From Acidobacteriota bacterium (GTDB lineage Bacteria > Acidobacteriota > Blastocatellia > Pyrinomonadales > Pyrinomonadaceae), in assembly GCA_016703965.1 (NCBI GenBank), contig JADJBB010000021.1, forward strand, positions 2,046,001-2,110,000: a stretch of DNA of 64,000 nt, in the 5' to 3' direction. A program made the position numbers and the translations under genes. Below are positions 53,032 through 61,591 of this stretch, piece after piece. The notes under the pieces are model-generated. The model was not told the origin of the DNA. It made no database searches and saw only the letters and a program-made list of their open reading frames with translations. Within the stretch, counting starts at the first letter, position 1; each line of letters opens with the position of its first letter.

Positions 53032-55589
53032 CTAGCGAAAATCCCCGAGAATATTAAAGGCTGCCCAAAAGTATGGCTCATGAAACCCATGTTGCTTGTT
53101 TTGGATTAATGAAATCGCTGCTTTCTGTAAAGCGATCGAAGTGGAGTGTCCTTTGAGGTACTCAGCATAAAACGCAGTAGCAAATAATTGCGTTGACTTG
53201 TCATTTACCCCCCACTGAGATGAGATCACCGATGTGCTCCCTGAACCCAGCATTGCCCACGGAATACTGACCAGCCCTTCGCCGCTTTGCACTTTGCTCG
53301 TGTCGCAAGATGCGAGGAATGCTAAGTTGTTTGGCTTAAGGCGGGTCGATAGGAGATCGTTGACCGTCAATTCGCCAGAGTCCCCGGCATATTGCTGAAA
53401 GGCAAGAAATGAAGATAAGGAATTTTCGCTATCTAGTTGAGCATGCATGGAAAAATGAAGGATGTCAGTTTCCGCAGCAGATTTTAGGAAATCTGATTTC
53501 GAGGCATGGAGCTGAGGCAAGATTCCGAATAGCTTTCCAATATTTATCGCCTCGCTATTTACATAGGCTAGTTTCTGTCGGTTGAACGTATCGTTCGCAA
53601 AGATCTGAATAGTTTGTCTGCGGGGCGGCTGGGATGAAAGCTGTTGCTTCAGCAAGTAAACCGACGGTGAATAAGAGACGGAATTGGTTTCGATTAAGTA
53701 CTTATTACCGTCTGGGCTCAGGGCATGGAAAGGTATTCTCCATAAAAGCTTGTCAGGAACAACTACAAGGTGACGGGATTTTAGGTCTAATGGTTTAAAC
53801 AGTAAATCGTAGAGTCTCTTAGCGTCGCTCTTGAAGAATATTCGATCCTTTATTTTAATTAGGGTCTCTGACGCGAGTTTAGAGATATCTCCTTCTGTGA
53901 TGTCAAGTTCCAAGGAACGCAACGGTTTTTTAGATTCCAGTACGAACGCAAGGAGTTTGCCTGACGACGTGAATTCATAGGAAACTACTGTCACGTCCTC
54001 GGGAATTTTCAAGCCCTGTGTCGAGAGATCCGGAATTTCCTTGCTCGCTGTTTGTTTATCTCTCACGATGCCGTTTTCCAACTCTATTAGGGCCGCCTCA
54101 TCTTCTTTTCCTTCAATGTAGTTGCGAGAAGTCGCGAGAAGTCTGTTTCGGATCGATTCGGATAGATCAGGACGTGGCTTCAGGACGGACCGTTCGATTC
54201 TGTCCCCTAAGCAGATTTGCTTTAAGTAGCTCAGAATATTCAAAGGCTTTCGTGGGATTGCCAGCAACCTCAATCTCGCTGAGTAGCCTATAGACGGAAT
54301 GGTGAACCTCCATCATCGCAATCGAAAGATCGACGGTAGGTGAGTTTCGAAAAGGCTCAAACAAGGAGAGCGATTTTGCCGCATATTCCCTCGCAGATCG
54401 CTCGTCGCCTAGCCGCCATGAACCCAATGCGAGTTTGAAATAGATCCGGGGAAGGTCGTCTTGAAAATTTTCATTTTCCGTCAATTTACGTAGATGATGA
54501 GCATTCGTGATAAGTTCTTTCCAGTTCTGATCTCGCTCGGCAATCGTGCTTCTCCAATAGGGAACAATGAAATCGGAAGTGCCTTTCTCGTTTGCCAGCC
54601 TTGAAAAATACTCCTCTGAGACTAATGGGTTTCCCTTGAAGTTCTCGACCAAGGCCCGCCCTAGAAGACGCTCAAAACTAAACTGCTTTTGTTTATCGAT
54701 TGATTCCAATCCTGCCAGGTAGTTTTTAGCGGCTTCAATATCATTCTCATATAACGATCGCAGCAAGAGGCTTGAAAGGAACTGTCCGGCGTGATAGTCC
54801 ACTCTAGCTCGAGTCGAAAGGGCCAGGCCCTTGAGATACAGGTCCCTCGATCGTTGTGGCTGACCGGTGACATCGAGCAGGTTCGCTAATTCAAGATGAG
54901 CGATTCTGTTGCGATGTTCGAATTCTCCCATTGAAGATTTCGCAACTAATTGTTCCGCATAAATAAGAGCGTTGGCATAGTAGAATTTCGCACTCCAAGC
55001 TAGGCTCAGAAATCGTAGTGCGTCATAGTAAATCGAAATGTGGCCGTTCGCCAGAGCCTCTTTCTCAGCTTTTTCCAACCATATGATCGCTGCAAAATCA
55101 TGACCCGCTGAATATAGGGTCCGACCGACCTCCAACTGGTAAGCTGCGAGCGATGCTGAGTCATTTGTCGACATTGAGTTCGCTAGTCGCAGGTTTTCAA
55201 GCCGCTCCAAAATCACGCTTTGAACGAAAAACTGCTGCCTTACATAGGTAAAGAGATACGACAGAGTCGGGAAAGCGAATTCGTAGTTTGGGATCGGAAA
55301 TGAATGGATCAACAACCTGAGCAGCTTCATCATATCGACCCAGTTGGATGAAAGTCCGACAAGTTCGAAAGGCTATATGAGATGCTTCTGACAATCGTCC
55401 GGATTGTGAGAGTCGCGAGATTTGAGCAGGGGCGAGTTTGGCTACTTCTTCAAAGTATCCCTTTGAATATAGCTTAGAAATGTTCTGTGAACCGGGTTGG
55501 CTCAAAGATTTTTCCGACATGAGGGCTAATGCGAAAATGACCAGAATTGATCTTGTCGCACAAGCCCACATGTTCGGTTTGTTTCTCAT
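53032..55589 (-). CDS. Secreted TPR-CHAT (caspase-like) protein, two frameshifts
   Basis: 851 residues when two homopolymer indels are repaired. Start ATG 55589 with GGAGT upstream; signal peptide RSILVIFALALMSEKSLSQ. TPR-like helical repeats cover ~45-460 (fragments 55197-55589 and 54167-55333). The C-terminal CHAT protease domain (fragment 53032-54273) has LLWRIPFHALSPDG, the catalytic His in DILHFSMHAQLD and Cys in LAFLASCDTS, ending EPYFWAAFNILGD. Repairs: T5 to T4 at ~55231 gives KAAVFVQSVILERL; G4 to G3 at ~54207 gives ANLLRDRIERSVL. The CHAT fold is that of caspase/separase-like peptidases. It is co-directional with the small Cys-rich peptide 11 bases upstream. Confidence 0.85.
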
Positions 55590-55600
55590 CAAAGTTACTC

Positions 55601-55840
55601 CTAGTCCGGTGTAGGACGACAATCACCATTGCCATTATCACCGCCCTCATTGTTCGGCCTACAAGTCGTACACTGTCGCAGGGGACATTGATCATTGCCG
55701 CCCGCGAGCGATAGCAACGCGGTCAACGCATAGGTGACGATGCCACTGGTTGCTGGCAACACCCCGCCAGTTGCGAAAATATTGCCCGCTAACACGGTTG
55801 TCAAGGCCATCCCCAAGAGAAGAGTTTTGATTCGTTTCAT
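55601..55840 (-). CDS. Small secreted Cys-rich peptide upstream of TPR-CHAT
   Basis: 79 residues from ATG 55840, GGAGG 8 bases upstream; the longer frame to 56146 is not supported. Signal peptide KTLLLGMALTTVLAGNIFA, a Gly/Ala/Leu-rich middle (GIVTYALTALLSLAGG), then a Cys-rich, Asn/Gly-rich tail (CPLRQCTTCRPNNEGG...CRPTPD). No family recognised. Its tight linkage to the CHAT protease gene suggests a partner, substrate or cargo, which is speculative. Confidence 0.7.
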   Translation of the reverse strand: MKRIKTLLLGMALTTVLAGNIFATGGVLPATSGIVTYALTALLSLAGGNDQCPLRQCTTCRPNNEGGDNGNGDCRPTPD

Positions 55841-55841
55841 T

Positions 55842-56010
55842 TCATTTCCTCCGTATGTGAGTCTTAATAAATTCATACATCGCCGCCGTGACGAAGCGTC
55901 CTCCGACGCCATGTCCCGCCTCGTTGGCATATATGAACCAAACATTGGCTCCCGCGTCTCGCAGTTGAGATTTGAGGCCGAGAACGTCCCCTTCCGGGAC
56001 TCTTTGAGAG
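55842..56010 (-). pseudogene. C-terminal fragment of an S9 (prolyl-oligopeptidase-type) peptidase
   Basis: On the minus strand an open stretch without a start reads SQRVPEGDVLG then LRDAGANVWFIYANEAGHG and FVTAAMYEFIKTH before a TGA at 55842-55844. The order RVP..., LR-x-aG-x-x-VW, and -x-GHG-, ending in a helix, is that of the last ~50 residues of S9 peptidases, where this His is the catalytic one. No N-terminal part is found upstream, so it is a relic; part of the 431-base gap 55841-56271. Confidence 0.5.
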
Positions 56011-56271
56011 GGGAGAAGATATTGAGGGGTAGTGAAACACGATATTCTCCGGAATCGGGGGAAATTGAGTCGCTCGATCGGTTGTAATGTTTTGATAGGG
56101 TCAAAACTGAATTCTGGCGAATATCGCGATCAATCTTCCAATTCATTCATCTCTAATTAGGGCTCCATCAATATATATATATATCAAAACCGGCGCAACT
56201 TGACTTCATCCGGAGCCAGGCATAATATCGCGACAGTCTCAAAAAACCCATAATTCAGGAGTTCTCACAAA
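56011..56271. other. Intergenic remainder with (TA)n tract
   Basis: No gene seen. An ATATATATATAT tract (~56171-56184) and an AT-rich leader precede the gene at 56272; a CCGGAATCGG-type segment near 56050 is unexplained. Confidence 0.4.
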
Positions 56272-56787
56272 ATGAAACGAATACTTACATCTCTCATCCT
56301 AATTTCGCTGTTCGCGACGTCCAGCGTATTTGCCGGCATCGACAGCAAAGGAGCTGCTTATCAGGGCGGCACTACGAAAGATAAAGACTTTCCGGGCATG
56401 AAAAAGCCGGCAGAAGGCAAACTCGATCTCGACAACACGAAGGAGCTGGTGTTTAGCTATAAGTTGAATAAAGTAGAAAAGACCTACTCAATTCCATACG
56501 ATCAGATGATCGATCTGGAGTACGGACAGAAAGCCGGACGTCGCGTTGGGGCTGCCATCGGGTCGGCCATCTTGCTGGGGCCGATCGGGCTGTTTTTGCT
56601 CTTTTCAAAGAAGCGTAAACACTTCGTAACAATCGGTTACAAAGGGACCGATGGAAAGGAGGAAGTCGCCATCTTCGAACTCGGCAAAGACATCATTCGA
56701 ACGAGTCTGCCAATCCTCGAAGCTCGGTCTGGTAAGAAGATCGAATATCAAGACGACGAGGCAAAGAAGTCGAGCAAGGGCGACTAA
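56272..56787 (+). CDS. Hypothetical exported protein with one membrane segment
   Basis: 171 residues: signal peptide (ILTSLILISLFATSSVFAG), a soluble part, a Gly-rich hydrophobic segment GAAIGSAILLGPIGLFLLF (~95-113) followed by KKRKHF, then a basic/acidic tail. A good ribosome site (CAGGAG) precedes the ATG. No family recognised. Last chromosomal gene before the phage-type operon. Confidence 0.75.
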   Translation: MKRILTSLILISLFATSSVFAGIDSKGAAYQGGTTKDKDFPGMKKPAEGKLDLDNTKELVFSYKLNKVEKTYSIPYDQMIDLEYGQKAGRRVGAAIGSAILLGPIGLFLLFSKKRKHFVTIGYKGTDGKEEVAIFELGKDIIRTSLPILEARSGKKIEYQDDEAKKSSKGD

Positions 56788-56800
56788 CTAAAACAACAAA

Positions 56801-56824
56801 AAAGAGCGGCGATTGCCGCTCTTT
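56801..56824. terminator. Bidirectional terminator between the chromosome gene and the phage operon
   Basis: AAAGAGCGGC-GATT-GCCGCTCTTT, 10-bp perfect stem with A-run on one side and T-run on the other, so it can serve both converging transcripts. Confidence 0.88.
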
Positions 56825-56845
56825 CGCATTTTAAAACCCTCGAGG

Positions 56846-57058
56846 TTAAAACATGTGCTGGGCATAGAAGAAATCGTCTTGTGACGGTGTTTCGTAGGTT
56901 TCGAAGAATGCTTCACGGTCGGGTAGGATCTCTACATCGACCGGGCCTTCGTAGCCGTATAGCTGTTTGGCTGCGACCTGCATCATTTCGATCAGTGCCG
57001 CGGCGGTCTTGTCGCTAACGGCCGGGCGGCAGTGAATTCGGGCGGTGGCGGCGTTCAT
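56846..57058 (-). CDS. Small hypothetical phage protein
   Basis: 70 residues, MNAATARIHCRPAVSDKTA start; mixed charge, no recognised domain (central helix TAAALIEMMQVAAKQLYG). Overlaps the end of the preceding gene by 44 bases in another frame. Last gene of the minus-strand phage operon. Confidence 0.6.
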   Translation of the reverse strand: MNAATARIHCRPAVSDKTAAALIEMMQVAAKQLYGYEGPVDVEILPDREAFFETYETPSQDDFFYAQHMF

Positions 57059-57389
57059 GCAATCTCCAGACCCGGACTCCGCCTTCGACCTTGCGGGACG
57101 TGAATTTCTTGTCGGGTAGTCTAAGCAAATGGTGGAATTTATCGCGTCGTGTAAAGCCCGGTACCAAAACGGAATCGTTGACCTCCATCTTCGCGATCAC
57201 CTGTCTAAGGCCATCGAATGGACGAGCCGTTATTAGCGGTATATCTTTCTCGATCTGCAGCGAGGCGAAATCAGTCTTCGGTTTCTCTTCGATTGCATTC
57301 GCGTAGCGTTCCTTCGCTTGTTTGCAGCACCCGCAGGCGACAATCTCGCGTTGCAGTCCTTGGCAATAATCACAATACTCGTTTGTCAT
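57015..57389 (-). CDS. Hypothetical phage protein with N-terminal Cys pairs
   Basis: 124 residues. CDYCQGLQREIVACGCC forms a likely zinc site at the N-terminus; the late segment KKFTSRKVEGGVRVWRL resembles the end of small phage proteins. No function assigned. ATGA overlap with the upstream gene. Confidence 0.7.
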   Translation of the reverse strand: MTNEYCDYCQGLQREIVACGCCKQAKERYANAIEEKPKTDFASLQIEKDIPLITARPFDGLRQVIAKMEVNDSVLVPGFTRRDKFHHLLRLPDKKFTSRKVEGGVRVWRLHERRHRPNSLPPGR

Positions 57390-58069
57390 AGGGACACCTC
57401 CTGCGGTGGCTTCTCGGCGTTTTTCCTTTGGTGAAAATTCCGCAAGTTTTCGGCGGCTTTTGGATACGGAATTGGCTGCTGTTCTGGTGGAATGACAAGG
57501 CCGACTTCTTCCTCGCTTTCCTCATAAACCATGACGCGGATCTCGAAGCTCGACAGCATTCGATATTTCTCAGATCGACTGCGCAAGCGTGATCTGATCT
57601 GCTCGCATCGTTTGAGCCCTTTCAGCGTCAATCCGTAGCGTGTTGGGTAGCATCGACCGTATAGAGCCAGCAGCTCACGAGCTGCGGCGATGGTCACCTG
57701 TTCGCCGCGGTTATATAAACGACGCTGGATCGCGATCGCGTCTTTGTGATCCTGGGAGAAGCTCCGGGCCCGGACTTTAGCAGCTTCCCGCGTCTCGTCG
57801 TTTCGCCAATAGCTTTCATTTACCTCGGCGTTTTGTTTGCGCCAGTTTTGCAGGTATTTAGTCTTGTATTCGCGACGATGACCACGCTCGGCTGAGTTGT
57901 TACAGTCCTTACAACGAGGGCGAAAATAGTAGTAATTACCGCTGTCGTCGTGTCGGTGCTGGATGATCATCTCGTCACGCATCTTGTCTTTACCGCACTT
58001 ATTACAGGTGCGCGAGAGCGGCAGCTGATCAAAGCGATCGGTTTTAAATTTTGAACGAAGGTTGGGCAC
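57386..58069 (-). CDS. Hypothetical phage protein with zinc ribbon
   Basis: 227 residues, rich in Arg/Lys. CNKCGKDKMRDEM and RCKDCNNSAERG (~22-60) form a four-Cys zinc finger like those near HNH endonucleases, but no HNH His-Asn-His is visible. A conserved-looking middle (ALYGRCYPTRYGLTLKGLKR). It is directly followed by the ATGA overlap to the next gene. Confidence 0.7.
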   Translation of the reverse strand: MPNLRSKFKTDRFDQLPLSRTCNKCGKDKMRDEMIIQHRHDDSGNYYYFRPRCKDCNNSAERGHRREYKTKYLQNWRKQNAEVNESYWRNDETREAAKVRARSFSQDHKDAIAIQRRLYNRGEQVTIAAARELLALYGRCYPTRYGLTLKGLKRCEQIRSRLRSRSEKYRMLSSFEIRVMVYEESEEEVGLVIPPEQQPIPYPKAAENLRNFHQRKNAEKPPQEVSL

Positions 58070-58399
58070 TTAAATTCCTCGCTCCTCTCGGTGGAGTAGT
58101 AGACAGTTTTCTTTGCCGCAGTATTCGCAGGGCGGGTCTGGGGTGACCTCAACTGATGGCGGTTCAAAGTACGCCGGTTCGTAGGACATGGGCATTGATT
58201 CGCATTCTCGGGTCAGCCAATTGAGCAGACGGAGTCGGGTGGGTGTTTTCCCTTTTTTCACGCACCATTCGAGCATCTTCCGGTACAACTCAGCGACCTG
58301 TAGAGGTTTGTATTCGGGTTGCTGCTGCAGCCAGATGATCCACGTCATGTCGTCGAGATCCGGGCGAGTTTTTAGATTTTCAGGGACGCTTTTTTTCAT
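58070..58399 (-). CDS. Hypothetical phage protein
   Basis: 109 residues. LQVAELYRKMLEWCVKKGKT and RLRLLNWLTRECESMPM, a helical pattern like that seen at the C-terminus of phage replication/helix-turn-helix proteins, then CEYCGKENC, one Cys pair. Abuts the next gene. Function not known. Confidence 0.65.
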   Translation of the reverse strand: MKKSVPENLKTRPDLDDMTWIIWLQQQPEYKPLQVAELYRKMLEWCVKKGKTPTRLRLLNWLTRECESMPMSYEPAYFEPPSVEVTPDPPCEYCGKENCLLLHREERGI

Positions 58400-58448
58400 T
58401 GCCTTTAGGTTTCGGGAGCGGTGCTTTGACCGCTCCCGAAGTAGTGAT

Positions 58449-58688
58449 TTAGCCGGAGCCGTAGCCGTCGCCGTAGCCGTCGCCGGAGCCGTAGCCGGAG
58501 CCGTCGCCGTAGCCGTAGCCGGAGCCGTAGCCGTAGCCGTAGCCGTAGCCGGAGCCGTAGCCGTAGCCGGAGCCGTAGCCGGAGCCGGAGCCGTCGCCGT
58601 AGCCGGAGCCGGAGCCGTAGCCGGAGCCGTCGCCGTAGCCGGAGCCGGAGCCGGAGCCGTAGCCGTCGCCGTTACCTACACCGACCAT
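58449..58688 (-). CDS. Gly/Tyr/Ser/Asp repeat protein encoded by a hexanucleotide array
   Basis: 79 residues, almost entirely Gly at alternate positions with Ser, Tyr or Asp between (for example GSGYGDGSGYGSGSG), after MVGVGNGDGYG. The DNA is a ~222-base array of CCG(T/G/C)AG-type hexamers. Position, frame and an upstream GGTG fit translation within the phage operon; similar G[YSD] repeat proteins occur in other Mu-like phages in my recollection, function unknown. The opposite strand also reads open (Val/Ala/Gly) and is a shadow. Confidence 0.65.
   Translation of the reverse strand: MVGVGNGDGYGSGSGSGYGDGSGYGSGSGYGDGSGSGYGSGYGYGSGYGYGYGYGSGYGYGDGSGYGSGDGYGDGYGSG
58450..58672. repeat. Hexanucleotide microsatellite (CCGNAG)n
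   Basis: About 37 imperfect copies of a 6-base unit, CCGTAG, CCGGAG and CCGTCG alternating without fixed higher-order period. Such arrays change length by replication slippage in multiples of six, keeping the frame. Confidence 0.92.
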
Positions 58689-58700
58689 ACAGGCACCTCG

Positions 58701-58973
58701 TCAATCGACTTTTTCGCCCTCCGGCGTCACGTCGAGGATCTCGATCGCTTCGGTCAGCTCGACCCGGTCTACGGCTACCGGGAACTTGCAGTCTTTCGGC
58801 TGCTTCGTGCCTTCCATCGCGAGCTGCGAAAGGGACGCAGCACCATACCAACGCCAGAGACGGCGAGCTTTGGTCAGAACGACCTCTTTGCCATCGCGGC
58901 TCTCAAGAAACCCTGCGAAAACTCCCGCAGAGTAAGTTCGACAGATAACGAATTTTTGCTGTGTATCAGCCAT
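58701..58973 (-). CDS. DUF6948-like phage protein
   Basis: 90 residues: VICRTYSAGVFAGFLESRDG, ARRLWRWYGAASLSQLAMEG, then KPKDCKFPV-type segment (KQPKDCKFPVAVDRVEL). The pattern matches a small family seen in phage early regions. Start overlaps the stop of the DUF1643 gene (TAATG). Confidence 0.75.
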   Translation of the reverse strand: MADTQQKFVICRTYSAGVFAGFLESRDGKEVVLTKARRLWRWYGAASLSQLAMEGTKQPKDCKFPVAVDRVELTEAIEILDVTPEGEKVD

Positions 58974-59509
58974 TATTTAGTCTCCTTATTTTTAAAATCT
59001 CGCGAATACCATCGCGAGGGCTTAGTGTTGTCGGGCAGATAAAGCGGATGCCACGGCTGTTCCCGAGTCAGCCGCAGATAGTGAGGATCGAACCGAGCGA
59101 GCATTCGACGGACGATCGAGCCGCGGCCCATAAAAGCACCGTTGCGACTCCATGCACAGACGACTAGAGAGGCGTCTTGTGCGACAGAAATAATGTGCCG
59201 ATCGTTACCGAATCCGACTGGATCGGTGACCTTCATCGCGACCTTAAAGTCGGTCGCACGAAAGGCAAATAGGTTGGTTATGCATAGAGCGTCGAAGCCC
59301 CAGGAGCGGGTAAATTTGACGCATTTGCGGACGGTTGGATCGTCGGTGTTTTCATCGGCAGTCGATGGGTTTAGACAGACGAAATTCACATACCGGCGCG
59401 GTTCGGGCGACCATTGCCGCCAGAGTTCATAGCGATAGATTCGGCGCCGATCGAGAGAAGCGGAACGGGTCTCGTGTTGAAATAATGTTGGCTGGACAGT
59501 GGCTAACAT
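58973..59509 (-). CDS. DUF1643 family protein
   Basis: 178 residues. Family core: FVCLNPSTADENTDDPTVRK, FTRSWGFDALCITNLFAFRA and DASLVVCAWSRNGAF. The family is common in phages and mobile elements; biochemical role unknown. Confidence 0.9.
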   Translation of the reverse strand: MLATVQPTLFQHETRSASLDRRRIYRYELWRQWSPEPRRYVNFVCLNPSTADENTDDPTVRKCVKFTRSWGFDALCITNLFAFRATDFKVAMKVTDPVGFGNDRHIISVAQDASLVVCAWSRNGAFMGRGSIVRRMLARFDPHYLRLTREQPWHPLYLPDNTKPSRWYSRDFKNKETK

Positions 59510-59520
59510 TCATGGTCTCC

Positions 59521-59745
59521 TTATGCAGATTGAGCAAGCGTTTTGGGCTGTTCGCGGATGATCTGGACGAAACAGGCTCCGGCTTGCGGGTGTTTTGGCT
59601 CGAAGTAGACGAAGTGTCCGTCGCCTTCGCGGTCGCAGATGTCGCGTGAAATATCGAGCGAGACGGCAATCGCGTTGGAGTTATTGCAAACTGGTTTTTC
59701 GAGCCACATTCCATAAAAGCGGCAGCATTCACATTTCTTTGGCAT
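59521..59745 (-). CDS. Small Cys-rich phage protein
   Basis: 74 residues with six Cys (KKCECCRFYG, PVCNNSN, DICDREG, ACFVQ), probably metal-binding. No family recognised. Overlaps the MazG-like gene by 17 bases. Confidence 0.6.
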   Translation of the reverse strand: MPKKCECCRFYGMWLEKPVCNNSNAIAVSLDISRDICDREGDGHFVYFEPKHPQAGACFVQIIREQPKTLAQSA

Positions 59746-60013
59746 CGCCTTGATCCTCCGTCATCCACTTTTCAAACAGCTCCCTTTTTCGATCGCCTCG
59801 GGCAAATATTCGATCGTCATCAAGGTCAAAATTACCAACGACAACCGACACTGCTGCCATCACGTCACCGATCTCATCTTCGAGTCGTTCTTTCAGGCTT
59901 CCGGCTCCGTCCCAGTGCTCGTCTGTATCCATACGAGCCATTTTCTTAGCAGCTATTTGCTGCAGCTCGCCGCATTCCTCCACGAGCTTTACGAGTCCGA
60001 GTTTTTCTAACAT
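59729..60013 (-). CDS. MazG-like nucleotide pyrophosphohydrolase
   Basis: 94 residues. All-alpha NTP-PPase motif KLVEECGELQQIAAKK with LEDEIGDVMAAVSVV (ExxE and ExxD metal ligands). Phage MazG-type enzymes hydrolyse (d)NTPs or alarmones and alter host nucleotide pools. Confidence 0.85.
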   Translation of the reverse strand: MLEKLGLVKLVEECGELQQIAAKKMARMDTDEHWDGAGSLKERLEDEIGDVMAAVSVVVGNFDLDDDRIFARGDRKRELFEKWMTEDQGDAKEM

Positions 60014-60079
60014 TGGCTAACTCCTTCAAGCTTGGCGGCGGGTCATCACTCCCGCCGCCTTCGCCTGATACTTTAGTTC

Positions 60080-60364
60080 TTATTCGATTGAAAGCCGCGG
60101 ATTCGAAGGCATTGCGGCGGGCTTGCCCGGTTCGGGTTGAGGGTCGAGGAAACGGCCGCTGAGCTCGAGGGCCATGTCGTGCATGTGCTGCCGGAGCTGG
60201 TCGAGCTTCATGAGCCGATCGTATTCGTCCTGTTCGATCTCGCGGGTTGTGAACGATCGTTTGCATCGCTGGCACACCCGTTTTCGGTAGACGTGATCAG
60301 GGCTGCGGTAGCGTGAATCGTAAACTCGCGAATACTCGAGACAGGTGCCGGCATGCTTCCTCAC
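60080..60364 (-). CDS. NrdR-like zinc-ribbon phage protein
   Basis: 94 residues. YRKRVCQRCKRSFTTREIE follows the NrdR zinc-ribbon pattern (RRRxCxxCxxRFTTxE); the first pair of the four-Cys site may be the single Cys8. A helix (LMKLDQLRQHMHDMALEL) and Pro-rich tail follow; the ATP-cone of NrdR is absent. Overlaps the ATPase gene by four bases. Confidence 0.75.
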   Translation of the reverse strand: MRKHAGTCLEYSRVYDSRYRSPDHVYRKRVCQRCKRSFTTREIEQDEYDRLMKLDQLRQHMHDMALELSGRFLDPQPEPGKPAAMPSNPRLSIE

Positions 60365-61564
60365 GCTGCAGACCTCCTAATGCCGACGACGGAGCGGCCG
60401 TCACCGAGTTTTTTGAACATTTCGAAGCCAGCCTGAACTTTCTTTTCTTCGAGACGAAAGGCCTCCATGAGGGCCTCGTTGGCGAGGTTGCCGAGGGCGA
60501 GCGGCGATTGAGCATTGAGACAGATCCGGCGAATCGCTTCAGGCTCGAACATCTGGTCAAAGCTGCCACCAGCTACATTGATGCGGTGCTGGATGTAGGC
60601 TGAACTGCCGCTGATGTCAGCCGGGCCGGTCTTTGTGCTTTTGGTCAGCTCGGGCATCTGGATGATCTGGACACGCTGACGGATCTCCTTAAACTCCACC
60701 TCGCGGAGCTTTGAATCAACAAACGCGGGCTGGCCGAAGAGCAGGACGCCGAGCAGGCGAGCATTGCGGCCATTGGTCATTTCCCCAAAAGTTTTTGAGC
60801 GATGAGACCACGCGGTTTTGCAGGCGATGGCATTCATCCAGGACGATCGCGACGGGCGTTCCCTCGAGCTGCATTTGCGTGAGGACCTCGCGAATGCGTG
60901 ACACGCGAGCCTCTTTGTTCTGAGGGATCTTTTGCCCGAGCTCTGCAAGGATCTTGTTCGCGATGCCGTGGACAGTGACCTCGGACATGTCAAAAAACTC
61001 GGGGTAGAGCAGCTTGGCGTGGCCCTCGACTTCGCCGGCGACACGGAGCTTGAGCAGAGTTTTGCCCGAACCGACACCGCCGATGATCGCGACGAAACGC
61101 TGATAAAGCACGGCGGCGTCGCGGACGCGGGCAGAGACCGAATCAAGCTCGGGATTGGTAAAGACCTCGTCCTCGACCGGAAGGCGATCGACGTCGAAGG
61201 GATCATACTTGAAGCCGAAATAGCGAACGGCCTCGGGTGTAAGGGGGCAGCGATTGGCGATCATTATGTTGTACTCCTGTGGTTCAAAAACAGTGGAAAG
61301 TTCGGCTTCGACCTCAGTGGAAGTGAGGCCCTTTGTAGTTAATAAATCAGCAAAAGCGTCGAAGAGGATCGGACGCATACGTCGCACCAACATGAGTGGA
61401 GCCTCGCCCGATCGCAAACGAAACGCATTCGACTTGGAGAAATATTGCTGCGGTGACGTACACATGTGACCGAGCTTGCGATGTGAGATCTCATTGCGTT
61501 GGCAGAATTCGTCTACCGCCTGGCAAAAGGCAATATCTTCGGGCTGAAGGGCTGACTGTTTCAT
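60361..61564 (-). CDS. MuB-like AAA+ ATPase (transposition target protein), frameshifted
   Basis: 400 residues after repair. N-terminal HTH-like region, then Walker A IIGGVGSGKTLLKL, Walker B VAIVLDECHRLQN and sensor-1-type LLGVLLFGQPAFVD. Fragments 60716-61564 and 60361-61206 meet at ~60787, where CTTTTGGGGAAATG has one G too many: with GGG it reads KNFWEMTNGRNARLLG. MuB/TnsC/IstB family ATPases deliver target DNA to the DDE transposase. Directly downstream of the transposase gene (27 bases). Confidence 0.88.
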
Positions 61565-61591
61565 CGGAAAATCTCCTATTTGAATGCGGCA

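Noticed and set aside
53032..55589. CRISPR-associated TPR-CHAT (Craspase partner) defence system
   Set aside because: The protein has a signal peptide and there is no gRAMP/Cas7-11, crRNA array or other defence gene nearby.
55601..56146. Full 181-codon frame including the Cys-rich peptide
   Set aside because: The first 102 codons lack coding character and overlap the S9 remnant in another frame; the internal ATG at 55840 has GGAGG and a signal peptide.
58450..58672. CRISPR array
   Set aside because: Units are 6 bases without spacers; it is a microsatellite. No cas genes or other arrays seen in the window.
58188..59042. 284-codon plus-strand frame through the hexamer array
   Set aside because: Val/Ala/Gly run is a by-product of the repeat; it is antisense to several better-supported phage genes that overlap start-to-stop.
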